From contig JAPUEB010000024.1 in NCBI GenBank assembly GCA_027492795.1, positions 186,001 to 250,000 on the forward strand: a DNA stretch of 64,000 nt, read 5' to 3'. A program made the position numbers and the translations under genes. Below are positions 53,233 through 62,994 of the stretch, piece after piece (position 1 is the stretch's first letter; the number at the start of each line of letters is the position of its first letter). The notes below the pieces were generated by a model. It had not been told where the DNA came from and ran no database searches. It saw only the letters and a program-made list of their open reading frames with translations. Source of the DNA: Chryseobacterium sp. (lineage in GTDB: Bacteria > Bacteroidota > Bacteroidia > Flavobacteriales > Weeksellaceae).

Positions 53233-53586
53233 ATGGATAAGCTTTTTGACATGAAGGCGAGAACAAAAAGGTTCAGTCTAAATATTTTGAGCTTGATTGA
53301 ATTGCTTCCAAATAACCGCACTTTCAATATTATCCATAATCAATTGGGAAGAGCTGCACTTTCGGTTGGAGCAAATTATCGTGTGGTTTCTAGAGCTAAA
53401 TCCACGAATGATTTCATTAATAAACTAAAAATTGTTGAAGAAGAATGTGATGAATGTATGTTTTTTCTTGAAATTTTACTTGAAAAAACTAATGTTGAAA
53501 AAGAAAGCATTGAGATTTTACACAATGAAGCCAACGAAATTCTTTCAATAGTTGTGGCAATGATAATCAAGGCGAGAAATAAGTGA
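53233..53586 (+). CDS. Four-helix-bundle protein (23S rRNA intervening-sequence/S23 type)
   Basis: 117 residues from the ATG at 53233. All-helical: KLFDMKARTKRFSLNILSLIELL, NRTFNIIHNQLGRAALSVGANYRVVSRAKS, FINKLKIVEEECDECMFFLEILLE, and a last helix. LGRAALSVGANYRxxxRAKSxxDFxxKLxxVxEExDEC is the family's conserved core. Relatives are encoded in 23S rRNA intervening sequences and include the diversity-generating accessory protein Avd. Here it is intergenic and bracketed by ACGAATT repeats. Confidence 0.92.
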   Translation: MDKLFDMKARTKRFSLNILSLIELLPNNRTFNIIHNQLGRAALSVGANYRVVSRAKSTNDFINKLKIVEEECDECMFFLEILLEKTNVEKESIEILHNEANEILSIVVAMIIKARNK

Positions 53587-53617
53587 ATTACGAAGTACGA
53601 AATTGGAAATACGAATG
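53585..53617. repeat. ACGAATT/ACGAAGT repeat, right of the four-helix-bundle gene
   Basis: gaattacgaagtacgaaatt then ggaaatacgaatg, beginning in the stop codon region of the four-helix gene. Confidence 0.7.
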
Positions 53618-53686
53618 TAGAATTTTTTAAAAAACCAGAGAGGTTATAACTTAACTTCATATTTCAATTACCTTATAAACAGGAGG

Positions 53687-53767
53687 TTTGTCATTCCGTA
53701 GGAATCTAAATAATATTTGTAGAAACGCTTTGGCTACGCCGAATCTAAAGATTTCAGCCTGACAAAT
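53687..53767. repeat. GTCATTCCGTAGGAATCT element
   Basis: Left arm tttgtcattccgtaggaatc is the same as at 3688; the right arm, agcctgacaaatt, is degenerate. An inner hairpin aaacgctttggctacgccga is different from the other copies. Confidence 0.7.
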
Positions 53768-53893
53768 TTCGCGCATATTTTTGTATTTGGTTAATAGTCA
53801 GAATTAAAATATTTTATTAAATATGCAATTAAGTAATGACCTCAAAAAAACATTCATATTTTTTAAATCCTTAATTTGTTAATTTGCATTTTA

Positions 53894-53980
53894 CACTTCG
53901 CATTTCGTATTTCGTATTTCGCATTTCGTAATTCTCATTTTGTCATTCGTACTTCTAACTTCGTAATTCGTATTTTTGCA
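53894..53980. repeat. TTCGTAT/TTCGTAA tandem repeat before mnmE
   Basis: About ten units in the reverse sense of the ACGAATT family. It ends in tcgtatttttg, which doubles as a TAnnTTTG-like box (53971-53978) only 4 bases before the mnmE ATG. Confidence 0.85.
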
Positions 53981-53982
53981 AA

Positions 53983-55425
<1,443 letters not shown>

Positions 55426-55459
55426 TTTTGGCTAATTTTAGCGTTTAAATACGACTTAA

Positions 55460-57562
55460 ATGAAGCTATCCGAATTCTTAAAAGATTCCAACTATAAACT
55501 TTCTCAATTTTCTGAAAAGCAAATCCAAGATTTTGAAAATCAAATTATTTTAAAAGAAGTTAAAGGAAATTTTGTTTCATACATCAATTGTTTGGTAAGA
55601 AAAAAAGAAATTAAACTAACTCCTGAAGAAGCTGTAAGACAATTATATCTTAAAGTTCTTAATGAAAACTATCAGTATCCTTTTGAAAGAATGCAGTTGG
55701 AATATCCTGTAAGTTTTGGTAGAGAAAAAAAGAGAGCAGATATTGTAATTTTTGATAAAGATAATCACAACTCAATCTACATGATGATTGAGATGAAGAA
55801 GCCAAAACTGAAAGACGGAAAAGAGCAGCTAAAGTCTTATTGCAACGCAACTGGAGCGCCAATTGGAATTTGGACAAACGGAGAATCTATATCGTTTTAT
55901 AACAGAAGAGATCCCAATTATTTTAAAGATATTCCCGAAATTCCTAATGTTTTTCAGAGTCTTACAGATATTCTTACCGAACGTTGGTCTATAGATGATT
56001 TGGTGAAGAATGATAAACTTGTAAATGAAAAAAAATCTTTGAAAGATTTGATTTTGGAAATGGAAGACGAAGTTTTGGCAAATGCAGGGGTAGATGTTTT
56101 TGAAGAATTGTTTCAACTGATTTTTACCAAATTGTATGATGAGCTTGAAAGTACAAGAAATAAAAACCGATTTTTAGAATTTAGAAACTATGGCGAAACT
56201 GAAACCGAACTCAAAAATAAAATTCAACATCTTTTTGATAAAGCTAAAAATAAATGGGAAGGTGTTTTTGGTGAAAAAGCAAAAATTACTTTAACGCCAT
56301 CACATTTAGCAATCTGTGTTTCTTCTTTAGAAGGAATTAAATTATTCAATTCTAATCTGGATGTAGTAGATGAAGCTTTTGAATATCTCATCAATAAATC
56401 AAGCAAAGGAGATAAAGGACAGTATTTTACGCCGAGATACGTAATTGATATGTGCGTAAAAATGCTAGATCCTAAAGAAGAAGAAACCGTTATAGATACA
56501 GCAGCAGGAAGCTGTGGTTTCCCAGTGCACAGTATTTTTCACGTTTGGGAAAAACAATTGAAAAAAAGAGGTTTGCCGAAAAGTCATCTCTTTACCGCCG
56601 AAGAAAAATTACCGGAGCAAAAAGATTATGTAAGAGATAAAGTTTTTGCAATAGATTTTGATGAAAGAGCAGTGCGTGTTGCAAGAACGCTTAATTTAAT
56701 TGCAGGAGACGGACAAACCAATGTTCTGCATCTTAATACTTTAGATTATGATCGTTGGGAAGATTTTACTGAAGAAGAAGCTTGGAAAGATGTATATTAT
56801 GAAGGTTGGAAGAAATTTAAAAAATTAAGAAAAACTACAGACCAAAACCGAGATTTTCAGTTTGATATTTTAATGGCAAATCCTCCTTTTGCAGGTGAAA
56901 TAAAAGAAACCAGAATTTTATCTAAATACGATTTAGGAAAAAATGCTGCCGGAAAAATGCAAAACAAAGTAGGCAGAGACATACTTTTTATAGAAAGAAA
57001 TCTAGATTTCCTAAAATCTGGTGGAAGAATGGCGGTAGTTTTACCACAAGGCAGATTTAATAATAGTAGCGATAAATACATTAGAGATTACATTGCAGAA
57101 CATTGCCGTATTTTAGCAGTTGTAGGTTTGCACGGAAACGTTTTCAAACCGCATACAGGAACCAAAACTTCTGTACTTTTTGTACAAAAATGGGACGATA
57201 AACTCTGCCCGAAAAAAGAAGATTATCCTATCTTTTTTGCTACGATGCAGGAACCAAGCAAAGACAATAGCGGCGAGAAAATTTTTGTAAAAAAGAAAGA
57301 TTATCCACAGTCATTGCGAGGAGCGGAACTTAGTGAAGCGACGAAGCAATCCCAAACAAACGAAGAACCAAGCGTAGCAGAACCTGTAAACACTTATAAC
57401 GAGTTACCACAAGATTTAGAGGAATTTTTATTAGATTCTCACGACCATTTGATTGTGAAGCACGACCTTTTTAATCACGATGGAGTTACCAAAGACGGTA
57501 TTGCGGAAGCATTTTTAGAATTTGCCAAAAAAGAGCAGCTTTCTTTTGTGGGAAAGAATTAA
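55460..57562 (+). CDS. Restriction-modification protein: PD-(D/E)xK nuclease fused to N6-adenine methylase
   Basis: 700 residues. Residues 45-160 hold a type I R-protein N-terminal-like nuclease with Asp94 (RADIVIF), Glu111 and Lys113 (IEMKK). The methylase follows: HsdM helical domain, KGQYFTPR (316-323), AdoMet motif DTAAGSCGF (343-351) and NPPF (471-474). Nuclease plus methylase in one chain, with a separate S subunit and no DEAD-box HsdR nearby, is the layout of BcgI-type (IIB/IIG) systems. Near 617-631 an in-frame dispersed repeat (57310-57353) gives SLRGAELSEATKQS. The last residues lie close to the start of the S gene in another frame. Confidence 0.9.
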   Translation: MKLSEFLKDSNYKLSQFSEKQIQDFENQIILKEVKGNFVSYINCLVRKKEIKLTPEEAVRQLYLKVLNENYQYPFERMQLEYPVSFGREKKRADIVIFDKDNHNSIYMMIEMKKPKLKDGKEQLKSYCNATGAPIGIWTNGESISFYNRRDPNYFKDIPEIPNVFQSLTDILTERWSIDDLVKNDKLVNEKKSLKDLILEMEDEVLANAGVDVFEELFQLIFTKLYDELESTRNKNRFLEFRNYGETETELKNKIQHLFDKAKNKWEGVFGEKAKITLTPSHLAICVSSLEGIKLFNSNLDVVDEAFEYLINKSSKGDKGQYFTPRYVIDMCVKMLDPKEEETVIDTAAGSCGFPVHSIFHVWEKQLKKRGLPKSHLFTAEEKLPEQKDYVRDKVFAIDFDERAVRVARTLNLIAGDGQTNVLHLNTLDYDRWEDFTEEEAWKDVYYEGWKKFKKLRKTTDQNRDFQFDILMANPPFAGEIKETRILSKYDLGKNAAGKMQNKVGRDILFIERNLDFLKSGGRMAVVLPQGRFNNSSDKYIRDYIAEHCRILAVVGLHGNVFKPHTGTKTSVLFVQKWDDKLCPKKEDYPIFFATMQEPSKDNSGEKIFVKKKDYPQSLRGAELSEATKQSQTNEEPSVAEPVNTYNELPQDLEEFLLDSHDHLIVKHDLFNHDGVTKDGIAEAFLEFAKKEQLSFVGKN
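57310..57353 (+). repeat. GTCATTGCGAGG...CGAAGCAATCC element, copy E, inside the RM methylase gene
   Basis: gtcattgcgaggagcggaac then ttagtgaagcgacgaagcaa and tccc. In frame. Copy D and E share the ATKQS reading at the right end but are read in different frames at the left. Confidence 0.9.
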
Positions 57563-57591
57563 GCCCTTTCAACGAAGAGCGTTACAAACGC

Positions 57592-59304
57592 TTGTTGGAA
57601 GGGCTGGAAATTAGTGTTTTGAATTTGACTGAAATAAATGATGTTAATTTTGGACGAATAGATTCAGAGTATTATTTGAAAAAATATTTGAATTTTGAAA
57701 AAATAATTAAAAATAAAGAGTGTTTTAAAGTTTCAGATTTTTCTATTGTTACAGATGGAGAACACGGTTCACCAGATTTAGACGAAAATAGTGGTATTTA
57801 TTATTTGTCAGGGAATAATATCAAAGAAAACTCTATAGATTTAAGTGATATTAGATTTTGTAGTGAGAAATTGCATTTAAAAAATTTAAGAAGTTCAATA
57901 AAAAAGAATAATGTTTTAATGTCAATTGTTGGGACAGTAGGTAAAGCTTCTGTTGTTTATGAAGAATTTTTGGGTAATACTGATAGAAATGTGGCAACGA
58001 TTAAAGAGATTGAAAGAATTAATCCTTTTTACTTATCAGTTTTTTTAAATTCAAAATATGGTAAGTTTCAAACAGAAAGATTTTCAACTGGGAATGTTCA
58101 ACCGCTTCTAAATTTGTTGCAGGTTAAATCAATTTTGATTAACAATTTAAATTTTGAATTTCAAAACACAATTGAAAAATCTGCTTTAAAATCTTTCAGA
58201 TTAAAGCAAAAATCCCAACAAACCTACCAACAAGCCGAAAATTTATTATTAGAAGAATTAGGGTTATTGCCCTATAATGAAGACACCGTAAAGACCCTGA
58301 ACTATTATCTTACAGAGCATTTGCGCACCAATTCTATAGATAATATTATAGAGGGAAAAGAATTTGTAGAAGCAGATTTATTAGAGGAAGCAGAATTTTG
58401 GAACAAAAAATTAGAGAATCTACAAAAACCACAAAATTATAAGCCAGAAAACTACGAAGAAATAGAAAGAGTAGAGCAAGAAATAGAAAAGCTTATAGAG
58501 AAAATAAAAGCCAAAATACAGGTTTCTGAAGTAGTGACAAAGATGGCGCACAAGCATAATGCAGCCGTTCTTGCCTTGCAGAGTTTACAACAAGCAGAAA
58601 AGAAAAATCATAACATAAAAAATTTCTCTGAAAGTTTCGGGAAAACAGGAAGAATAGATGCAGAATATTATCAACCGAAGTATGAGGAAATTATTGAAAA
58701 AATTAGAAGTTTTGAGAATAAAAATCTTGGCAATTTAGTTGAAATTAAAAAATCTATTGAACCTGGTTCTTCTGCTTATCAAGAAGAAGGAATTCCTTTT
58801 ATAAGAGTTTCTAATCTTACGAAGTTTGGTCTCTCAAATCCTGAAATTCATTTAAACAAAAATGAATTTTCTGATACTATAAAACCAAAAAAAGATACAA
58901 TTTTACTTTCTAAAGACGGAACAGTTGGTATTGCATATAAAGTTTCAGAAGATATGGAAGCGATAACTTCTGGTGCAATTTTACATTTAGAAATTAATAA
59001 TTCTAAAATTTTACCAGATTATCTTACTTTAGTTTTGAATTCAAAAATTGTTCAGCTACAAGCTGAAAGAGATTCTGGCGGTTCTATTATCCAACATTGG
59101 AAACCAAGTGAAATTTCGGAAGTTTTAATCCCAATTTTAGAAAAATCTACCCAAGAAAAAATATCTTCTTTAGTGCAAGAAAGTTTCCTGCTCAAAAAAC
59201 AAAGCGAAGAACTTTTAGAACTCGCCAAAAAAGCTGTAGAAACTGCTATAGAAGAAGGTGAAGAAAAAGGGATGGAGGTTTTGGATAAAATTGAAATTAT
59301 CTAA
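57592..59304 (+). CDS. Specificity subunit (HsdS-like) of the RM system
   Basis: 570 residues from a TTG at 57592; no ATG exists in a sensible place. The frame is open back to 57475, and upstream of the TTG it reads KELSPFNEERYKR, which looks like genuine protein, so the real start may lie in the RM gene's end or a frameshift may join the two. Two target-recognition domains (about 15-205 and 350-535) with IVGTVGKAS and ILLSKDGTVGIAYK motifs, each followed by a helical spacer rich in Lys and Glu. Supplies DNA sequence recognition. It follows the methylase by 29 bases. Confidence 0.9.
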   Translation: MLEGLEISVLNLTEINDVNFGRIDSEYYLKKYLNFEKIIKNKECFKVSDFSIVTDGEHGSPDLDENSGIYYLSGNNIKENSIDLSDIRFCSEKLHLKNLRSSIKKNNVLMSIVGTVGKASVVYEEFLGNTDRNVATIKEIERINPFYLSVFLNSKYGKFQTERFSTGNVQPLLNLLQVKSILINNLNFEFQNTIEKSALKSFRLKQKSQQTYQQAENLLLEELGLLPYNEDTVKTLNYYLTEHLRTNSIDNIIEGKEFVEADLLEEAEFWNKKLENLQKPQNYKPENYEEIERVEQEIEKLIEKIKAKIQVSEVVTKMAHKHNAAVLALQSLQQAEKKNHNIKNFSESFGKTGRIDAEYYQPKYEEIIEKIRSFENKNLGNLVEIKKSIEPGSSAYQEEGIPFIRVSNLTKFGLSNPEIHLNKNEFSDTIKPKKDTILLSKDGTVGIAYKVSEDMEAITSGAILHLEINNSKILPDYLTLVLNSKIVQLQAERDSGGSIIQHWKPSEISEVLIPILEKSTQEKISSLVQESFLLKKQSEELLELAKKAVETAIEEGEEKGMEVLDKIEII

Positions 59305-59353
59305 CTTTAAAGTTTAAATAATTGTTTATTTTTCAGAAATAGCAACTTTAAAG

Positions 59354-59384
59354 TTTGTAAATCTAAAACTTTATCTTAACTTTG
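59354..59384 (+). promoter_or_regulatory. Promoter of the toxin-antitoxin operon (TTTG-N19-TAACTTTG)
   Basis: -33 TTTG at 59354-59357 and -7 TAACTTTG at 59377-59384, spacing 19, an exact fit to the Bacteroidota consensus. It sits inside an inverted repeat caactttaaagttt, a possible operator. 16 bases to the ATG. Confidence 0.65.
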
Positions 59385-59400
59385 CCAACGAAAATAGAAA

Positions 59401-59751
59401 ATGTCTGCCACGGAAAAAGAGATTCAAGATTTTTTGCAAGAGCTGAAGGCAAAAATGTTAGCTTTGGATTTTATCTTTGAAAACCGTGATAAAAACAGGG
59501 AAACGCTTTTAAAATTAGAAATTTCTGTAGCAAAAATTAGAGAAATCATCATCAATTTAGAGGTTGAAAATTATTTTCAAGGTCCAAAAGAAAACGATCA
59601 ATACGGCAACAATCCAATGTGGATTTTTGGTGCTGACGTAAAAAAGGAAGAAATATATATTAAACTTACCATTTCTGCTTTCAGCGTAATTTGTATATCA
59701 TTTCATATCGCAGAACACTCTATCAACTATCCTTTCAAGAAGAAAAAATGA
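59401..59751 (+). CDS. Candidate toxin of a Panacea-type toxin-antitoxin pair (MqsR-like)
   Basis: 116 residues. N-terminal helix (ATEKEIQDFLQELKAKMLALD), a middle with GPKENDQYGNNPMWIFGADV, and a last strand pair KKEEIYIKLTIS...VICISFHIAEH, similar to the final strands of MqsR-type RelE-fold RNases. The stop overlaps the next gene's ATG by 4 bases, the usual layout of a TA operon. Toxin status is inferred from position and this likeness; the mechanism is not known. Confidence 0.65.
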   Translation: MSATEKEIQDFLQELKAKMLALDFIFENRDKNRETLLKLEISVAKIREIIINLEVENYFQGPKENDQYGNNPMWIFGADVKKEEIYIKLTISAFSVICISFHIAEHSINYPFKKKK

Positions 59752-60746
59752 AAAGTCCAATCACGGGAAAACCGATGACCATTATTTGCGAGGAAAAGGA
59801 AACCACTTTCCGAAAAGAAAAATTCAGTTACATCAACCAAAGTTATTGGGATGAAGAAAGCCAAATGAGCTTTGTTGATGAAGTTTTAGAAACCGCCAAT
59901 ATCAATCAGGTTTACAACCAATACCGCGAAAAACACAATATTCCCTTTGTGGAAGAAATAAAGGATATTCGCAAAAAATATGGTTTACCTGCCAATAAAA
60001 TGTCAGCCGTTTTTGGTTTTGGCGTCAATCAGTGGAGGTTGTATGAAGAGGGAGAAATCCCAAGTTCGTCCAATTCATTACTGATACATTCCGCAAAACA
60101 TCCGCAGTTTTTCTTAAGAATGCTTCAGGAGAGAAAATCGGAATTTTCTGAAAAAGATTACGAAAAGTTTTTAAAAAATGTAGAGAAACAGATAGAATTG
60201 GTTGAGAAAAATTTTCATCAATCAATTATAGAGCAATATATTTTCGGAGATAGAAAAGCCACAAAATTCACAGGGTACAAAATCCCGAATTGGGAAAAAA
60301 TTTCACAGGTTGTAGCGTTTTTTTCCTTCAGTATGCAACCACTAAAAACCACGATGAATAAGTTGCTTTACTATGCTGATGCAATGCATTATCGTGAAAC
60401 CGGTTTCTCAATTACAGGTCTGAAGTATAAAGCAATACAATATGGGAATGTTCCGGAAAATTTTGATTTTATATTCAACAAGCTTGATAATGAAAATGTA
60501 ATAGAAAGGAAATACTTGCAGTTCAACAATGGAAACGAAGGTGAGAAATTTTTATCCTCAAAGTTTCAACAAGAAATATTTTCAGAAAGTGAAATGACTG
60601 TTTTGACAAAAGTTTTTAAAATTTTCAAAAGTAAAAAACCGCAGGAAGTGGTAGATATCTGCCACGAAGAAAAATCTTGGGCAGCGCTTGAAAAAAGCAA
60701 GGGACTTATAGATTATGAATACTCATTTTATCTTAAAGTGAAATAG
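59748..60746 (+). CDS. Antitoxin with MqsA-like helix-turn-helix and Panacea (DUF4065) domain
   Basis: 332 residues from the ATG at 59748. Residues 1-60 resemble the N-terminal unit of MqsA-like antitoxins but without the zinc cysteines; 70-125 is an HTH (IRKKYGLPANKMSAVFGFGVNQWRLYEEGE); residues 180-330 are a Panacea/SocA-like domain (TTMNKLLYYADAMHYRETGFSITGLKYKAIQYGNVP). Panacea proteins neutralise many unrelated toxins through this domain. Probably binds its own promoter through the HTH. Confidence 0.85.
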   Translation: MKSPITGKPMTIICEEKETTFRKEKFSYINQSYWDEESQMSFVDEVLETANINQVYNQYREKHNIPFVEEIKDIRKKYGLPANKMSAVFGFGVNQWRLYEEGEIPSSSNSLLIHSAKHPQFFLRMLQERKSEFSEKDYEKFLKNVEKQIELVEKNFHQSIIEQYIFGDRKATKFTGYKIPNWEKISQVVAFFSFSMQPLKTTMNKLLYYADAMHYRETGFSITGLKYKAIQYGNVPENFDFIFNKLDNENVIERKYLQFNNGNEGEKFLSSKFQQEIFSESEMTVLTKVFKIFKSKKPQEVVDICHEEKSWAALEKSKGLIDYEYSFYLKVK

Positions 60747-60837
60747 AAACATTTGCTTAAAAATTAAACTTTCTGAATTAATGGAAAAGAAAGTAGTTGA
60801 GTTTTATTTTTATGTTTAAAATAATCCATCAAAAAGT

Positions 60838-61293
60838 ATGAAAGCATTAATACAATTAATATTCGCCGTAACCATCCTTTTCTCCTGTCAAAAATCCCCC
60901 GAAAAACAGGAAGCCACCACAAAAACCGACACCCTAAAACAAAAAGACGGCACCATTCTCGCGTACAATAAAATAGACAAAAACTTGGTTTCCCTAAAGC
61001 GCGACCAAACTGCTTACAGCGAAAATTATCAAAACCGTCTCAGAAAAATCGCAGAATATTACATTTCCAACAGCAAGCAAAGCCTCGTGAATTTCCATAA
61101 AGACAAACAGGAATCTGTTTTAGGATTTTCTATTGAAGAAAACGATTGGGAAGGTGTAAACTATACTCAAATCGGGATTTTTAATAAATCTGGGAGCAAT
61201 ATGTCAACACTGCAATGGTTATTCTACGAACCAAAATCTCAAAAACTCTACGAATTCGATTTGAACACCAAGAAATTGCAGGAGTTCAAATAA
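60838..61293 (+). CDS. Lipoprotein, unknown function
   Basis: 151 residues. SPII signal with Cys17 (LFSCQKSP), then a Lys/Gln/Thr-rich tether. The rest (TILAYNKIDKNLVSLKRDQTAYSENYQNRLRKIAEYYI) begins with a helix pair. No family recognised. Starts 92 bases after the antitoxin gene and looks unrelated to it. Confidence 0.7.
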   Translation: MKALIQLIFAVTILFSCQKSPEKQEATTKTDTLKQKDGTILAYNKIDKNLVSLKRDQTAYSENYQNRLRKIAEYYISNSKQSLVNFHKDKQESVLGFSIEENDWEGVNYTQIGIFNKSGSNMSTLQWLFYEPKSQKLYEFDLNTKKLQEFK

Positions 61294-61579
61294 TATTAAC
61301 TGTCTCATGAATTAGCCAAAAATAATAAACCAAACCAATTGTATTTCCTTGCCGAACATCTTCGATGTGCCTTTGTTTATCCTAAAAATATGCAGTTTCA
61401 TTATTCAAAAATCCTTTGTTTATCTTTGCGTTACCAATAAAGTTCATATGTCAATATTGATACTGTACTCTGATGCTCTCGAAACGTCACAAAATCAAAA
61501 CTCCAAAAGAAATTCCTGTTTATTCATCAAATTTCCTAATTCAAATTTTTAATTATATTTTTGATTTAAATTTTCATTG
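61294..61579. other. Gene-free region with a candidate -7 box
   Basis: A TATCTTTG box at 61421-61428 is the only element I recognise. The spurious frame across 61349-61552 has no protein-like character. The leader to the holin gene would be about 145 bases. Confidence 0.4.
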
Positions 61580-61924
61580 ATGAATTTAATTATCAGATTA
61601 CTCGTAACAGCCGCCGTTGCTTTTGGATTAACCTATATTTTTTCCGGAGTTCATTTCGACGGATTCGTTTCCGCGTTGATTTTCGCCGTAGTTTTAGGCG
61701 TTCTAAACCTTATCGTAACGCCAATTCTAAAGATTTTAGGACTTCCACTTACTATTATTACTTTGGGATTGTTCTCTTTGGTCATCAATGCTTTGGTAAT
61801 TTTACTTGCCGATAAATTTATCGACGGAATGACGATTGACGGTTTTTGGTGGGCGTTTATTTTCAGCATCGCGCTATCTCTCATCACCTCACTTTTGAAC
61901 GGAATTTTCACTTCAGAAGACTAA
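61580..61924 (+). CDS. Phage holin family 4-like membrane protein
   Basis: 114 residues from the ATG at 61580. Four hydrophobic helices, with VVLGVLNLIVTPILKILGLPLTIITLGLFSLVINALVILLAD, the conserved PILKxxxLPLTxxTLGLFxLVINAxVL of the phage-holin-4-superfamily (YvlD type). Despite the name, chromosomal members are not linked to phages. Four bases from the next gene. Confidence 0.88.
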   Translation: MNLIIRLLVTAAVAFGLTYIFSGVHFDGFVSALIFAVVLGVLNLIVTPILKILGLPLTIITLGLFSLVINALVILLADKFIDGMTIDGFWWAFIFSIALSLITSLLNGIFTSED

Positions 61925-61927
61925 AAA

Positions 61928-62320
61928 ATGCGCATTAAAGAACTTCAAAACCTTCTCGACACTCAGCCATCAGTTTCAGGAAGCACTTTTCTCGTCGGAA
62001 CTCTTTATGTGATTTCTTGGATTCTTGCAGCGATTTTTTTGGTTTTGGGAATTGGCTTGTTGCTCGAAAGTTTCTTTGGTTTCAAAATTTTTCTCGATTG
62101 GGTTTCTCGGCAAATAAATTTGGTATTAAATGAAGATCAAAGAACCGGAATCGCGTCCAGTTTAGGATTGATTTGTCTGATTCTATCGGTGATTTTTGCA
62201 GGAGTAATTTTCCTCTCCAAAATGGTTTTGAATAGAAATCACTACATAATTCAAATGGAAGATTGGATTTACACCAACCTTACTGAAATTAAAAAAACAG
62301 CCGCAAAAAGAAAAAAATAA
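61928..62320 (+). CDS. Membrane protein, unknown function
   Basis: 130 residues with two long hydrophobic helices (about 21-50 and 77-100), and short amphipathic segments between. No family recognised. Its stop overlaps the start of the DUF2147 gene (TAATG), so the three genes from 61580 form an operon. Confidence 0.65.
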   Translation: MRIKELQNLLDTQPSVSGSTFLVGTLYVISWILAAIFLVLGIGLLLESFFGFKIFLDWVSRQINLVLNEDQRTGIASSLGLICLILSVIFAGVIFLSKMVLNRNHYIIQMEDWIYTNLTEIKKTAAKRKK

Positions 62321-62766
62321 TGCTGAGAAACCTGCTGCTTTTCCTTTTGATTTCTTTTTCTTGCTTGGGAAAAGCTCAGGTAAATGAAAATTCTGTGCTT
62401 GGAAAATGGATGGCTACAGATAAAAGCGTGATGGTGGAAATTTCTAAAAATAAACAAAATTACAGTGCAAAAATAATTTGGTTTGATGACAGACTTGGAA
62501 GCGGAAAACCAATGCATTCCAGACATGACACCGCAAATCCAAACCCTGCATTGCGAAACCGCAAAATTTTGGGAATGGATGTTCTTACCGGAATGATTTT
62601 TAACAGTAAAGAAAAACGCTGGGAAAACGGAAAAATTTATGACGCCTACCACGGAAGAACTTGGGATTCCTCTGCAGAAATATTACCCGATGGAAAGCTG
62701 AAAGTTCGCGGTTTCTGGAAGTTGGAATGGATTGGAAAATCGATGTTTTTCTATAAAGTCTCCTAA
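62320..62766 (+). CDS. DUF2147 domain protein, exported
   Basis: 148 residues. Signal peptide (1-20, FSCLGKAQ). DUF2147 features: VLGKWMATDKSVMVEI at the start, LGMDVLTGMIFNSKEKRWENGKIYDAYHGRTWDS, and a final LKVRGFWKLEWIGKSMFFYK. Known DUF2147 proteins are small beta-barrel periplasmic proteins with no settled role. It starts with the overlapping TAATG. Confidence 0.88.
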   Translation: MLRNLLLFLLISFSCLGKAQVNENSVLGKWMATDKSVMVEISKNKQNYSAKIIWFDDRLGSGKPMHSRHDTANPNPALRNRKILGMDVLTGMIFNSKEKRWENGKIYDAYHGRTWDSSAEILPDGKLKVRGFWKLEWIGKSMFFYKVS

Positions 62767-62994
62767 AATTTTGGTGGTTTTTTGTTTTCTAAAATTTTAT
62801 GTTTAGTACTTTACAAAAAATTAAATTTCAACCACAAAAGTTACAAAAGTAATTGATTATCAAAGATATAATTATCTTTTTAAAGTTAAAAGAAGTTTGC
62901 ACGGAAATCTTATTTTCCCTTTAATAAATTGATTTTTATACTTTTAAACTTTTCTTACTTTTGTGGTTTTATAAATTGTCATGTATTAAAAATT

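Larger units (their letters stand above)
53587..53982. other. Gene-free region between the four-helix gene and mnmE
   Basis: Packed with repeats: an ACGAATT array (53585-53617), a GTCATTCCGTAGGAATCT element (53687-53767), the 20-base word shared with 11691-11710 (53831-53850), and a second, reversed array (53894-53980) that reads catttcgtatttcgtatttc on this strand. No gene seen. Confidence 0.7.

Noticed and set aside
53233-53586. Diversity-generating retroelement (Avd-like gene)
   Set aside because: No reverse transcriptase, template repeat or variable protein in the vicinity; only the helical-bundle family is shared.
55460-57562. Standard type I HsdM
   Set aside because: The N-terminal nuclease motif and absence of a translocase subunit favour a BcgI-like fusion; the usual HsdM is about 500 residues without this domain.
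61349-61552. 67-residue open frame before the holin-like gene
   Set aside because: Composition is not protein-like, no start context, and it overlaps a probable promoter box.
61580-61924. Prophage remnant, because of the holin-family name
   Set aside because: YvlD-type proteins of this superfamily are ordinary chromosomal genes; no other phage gene is near.
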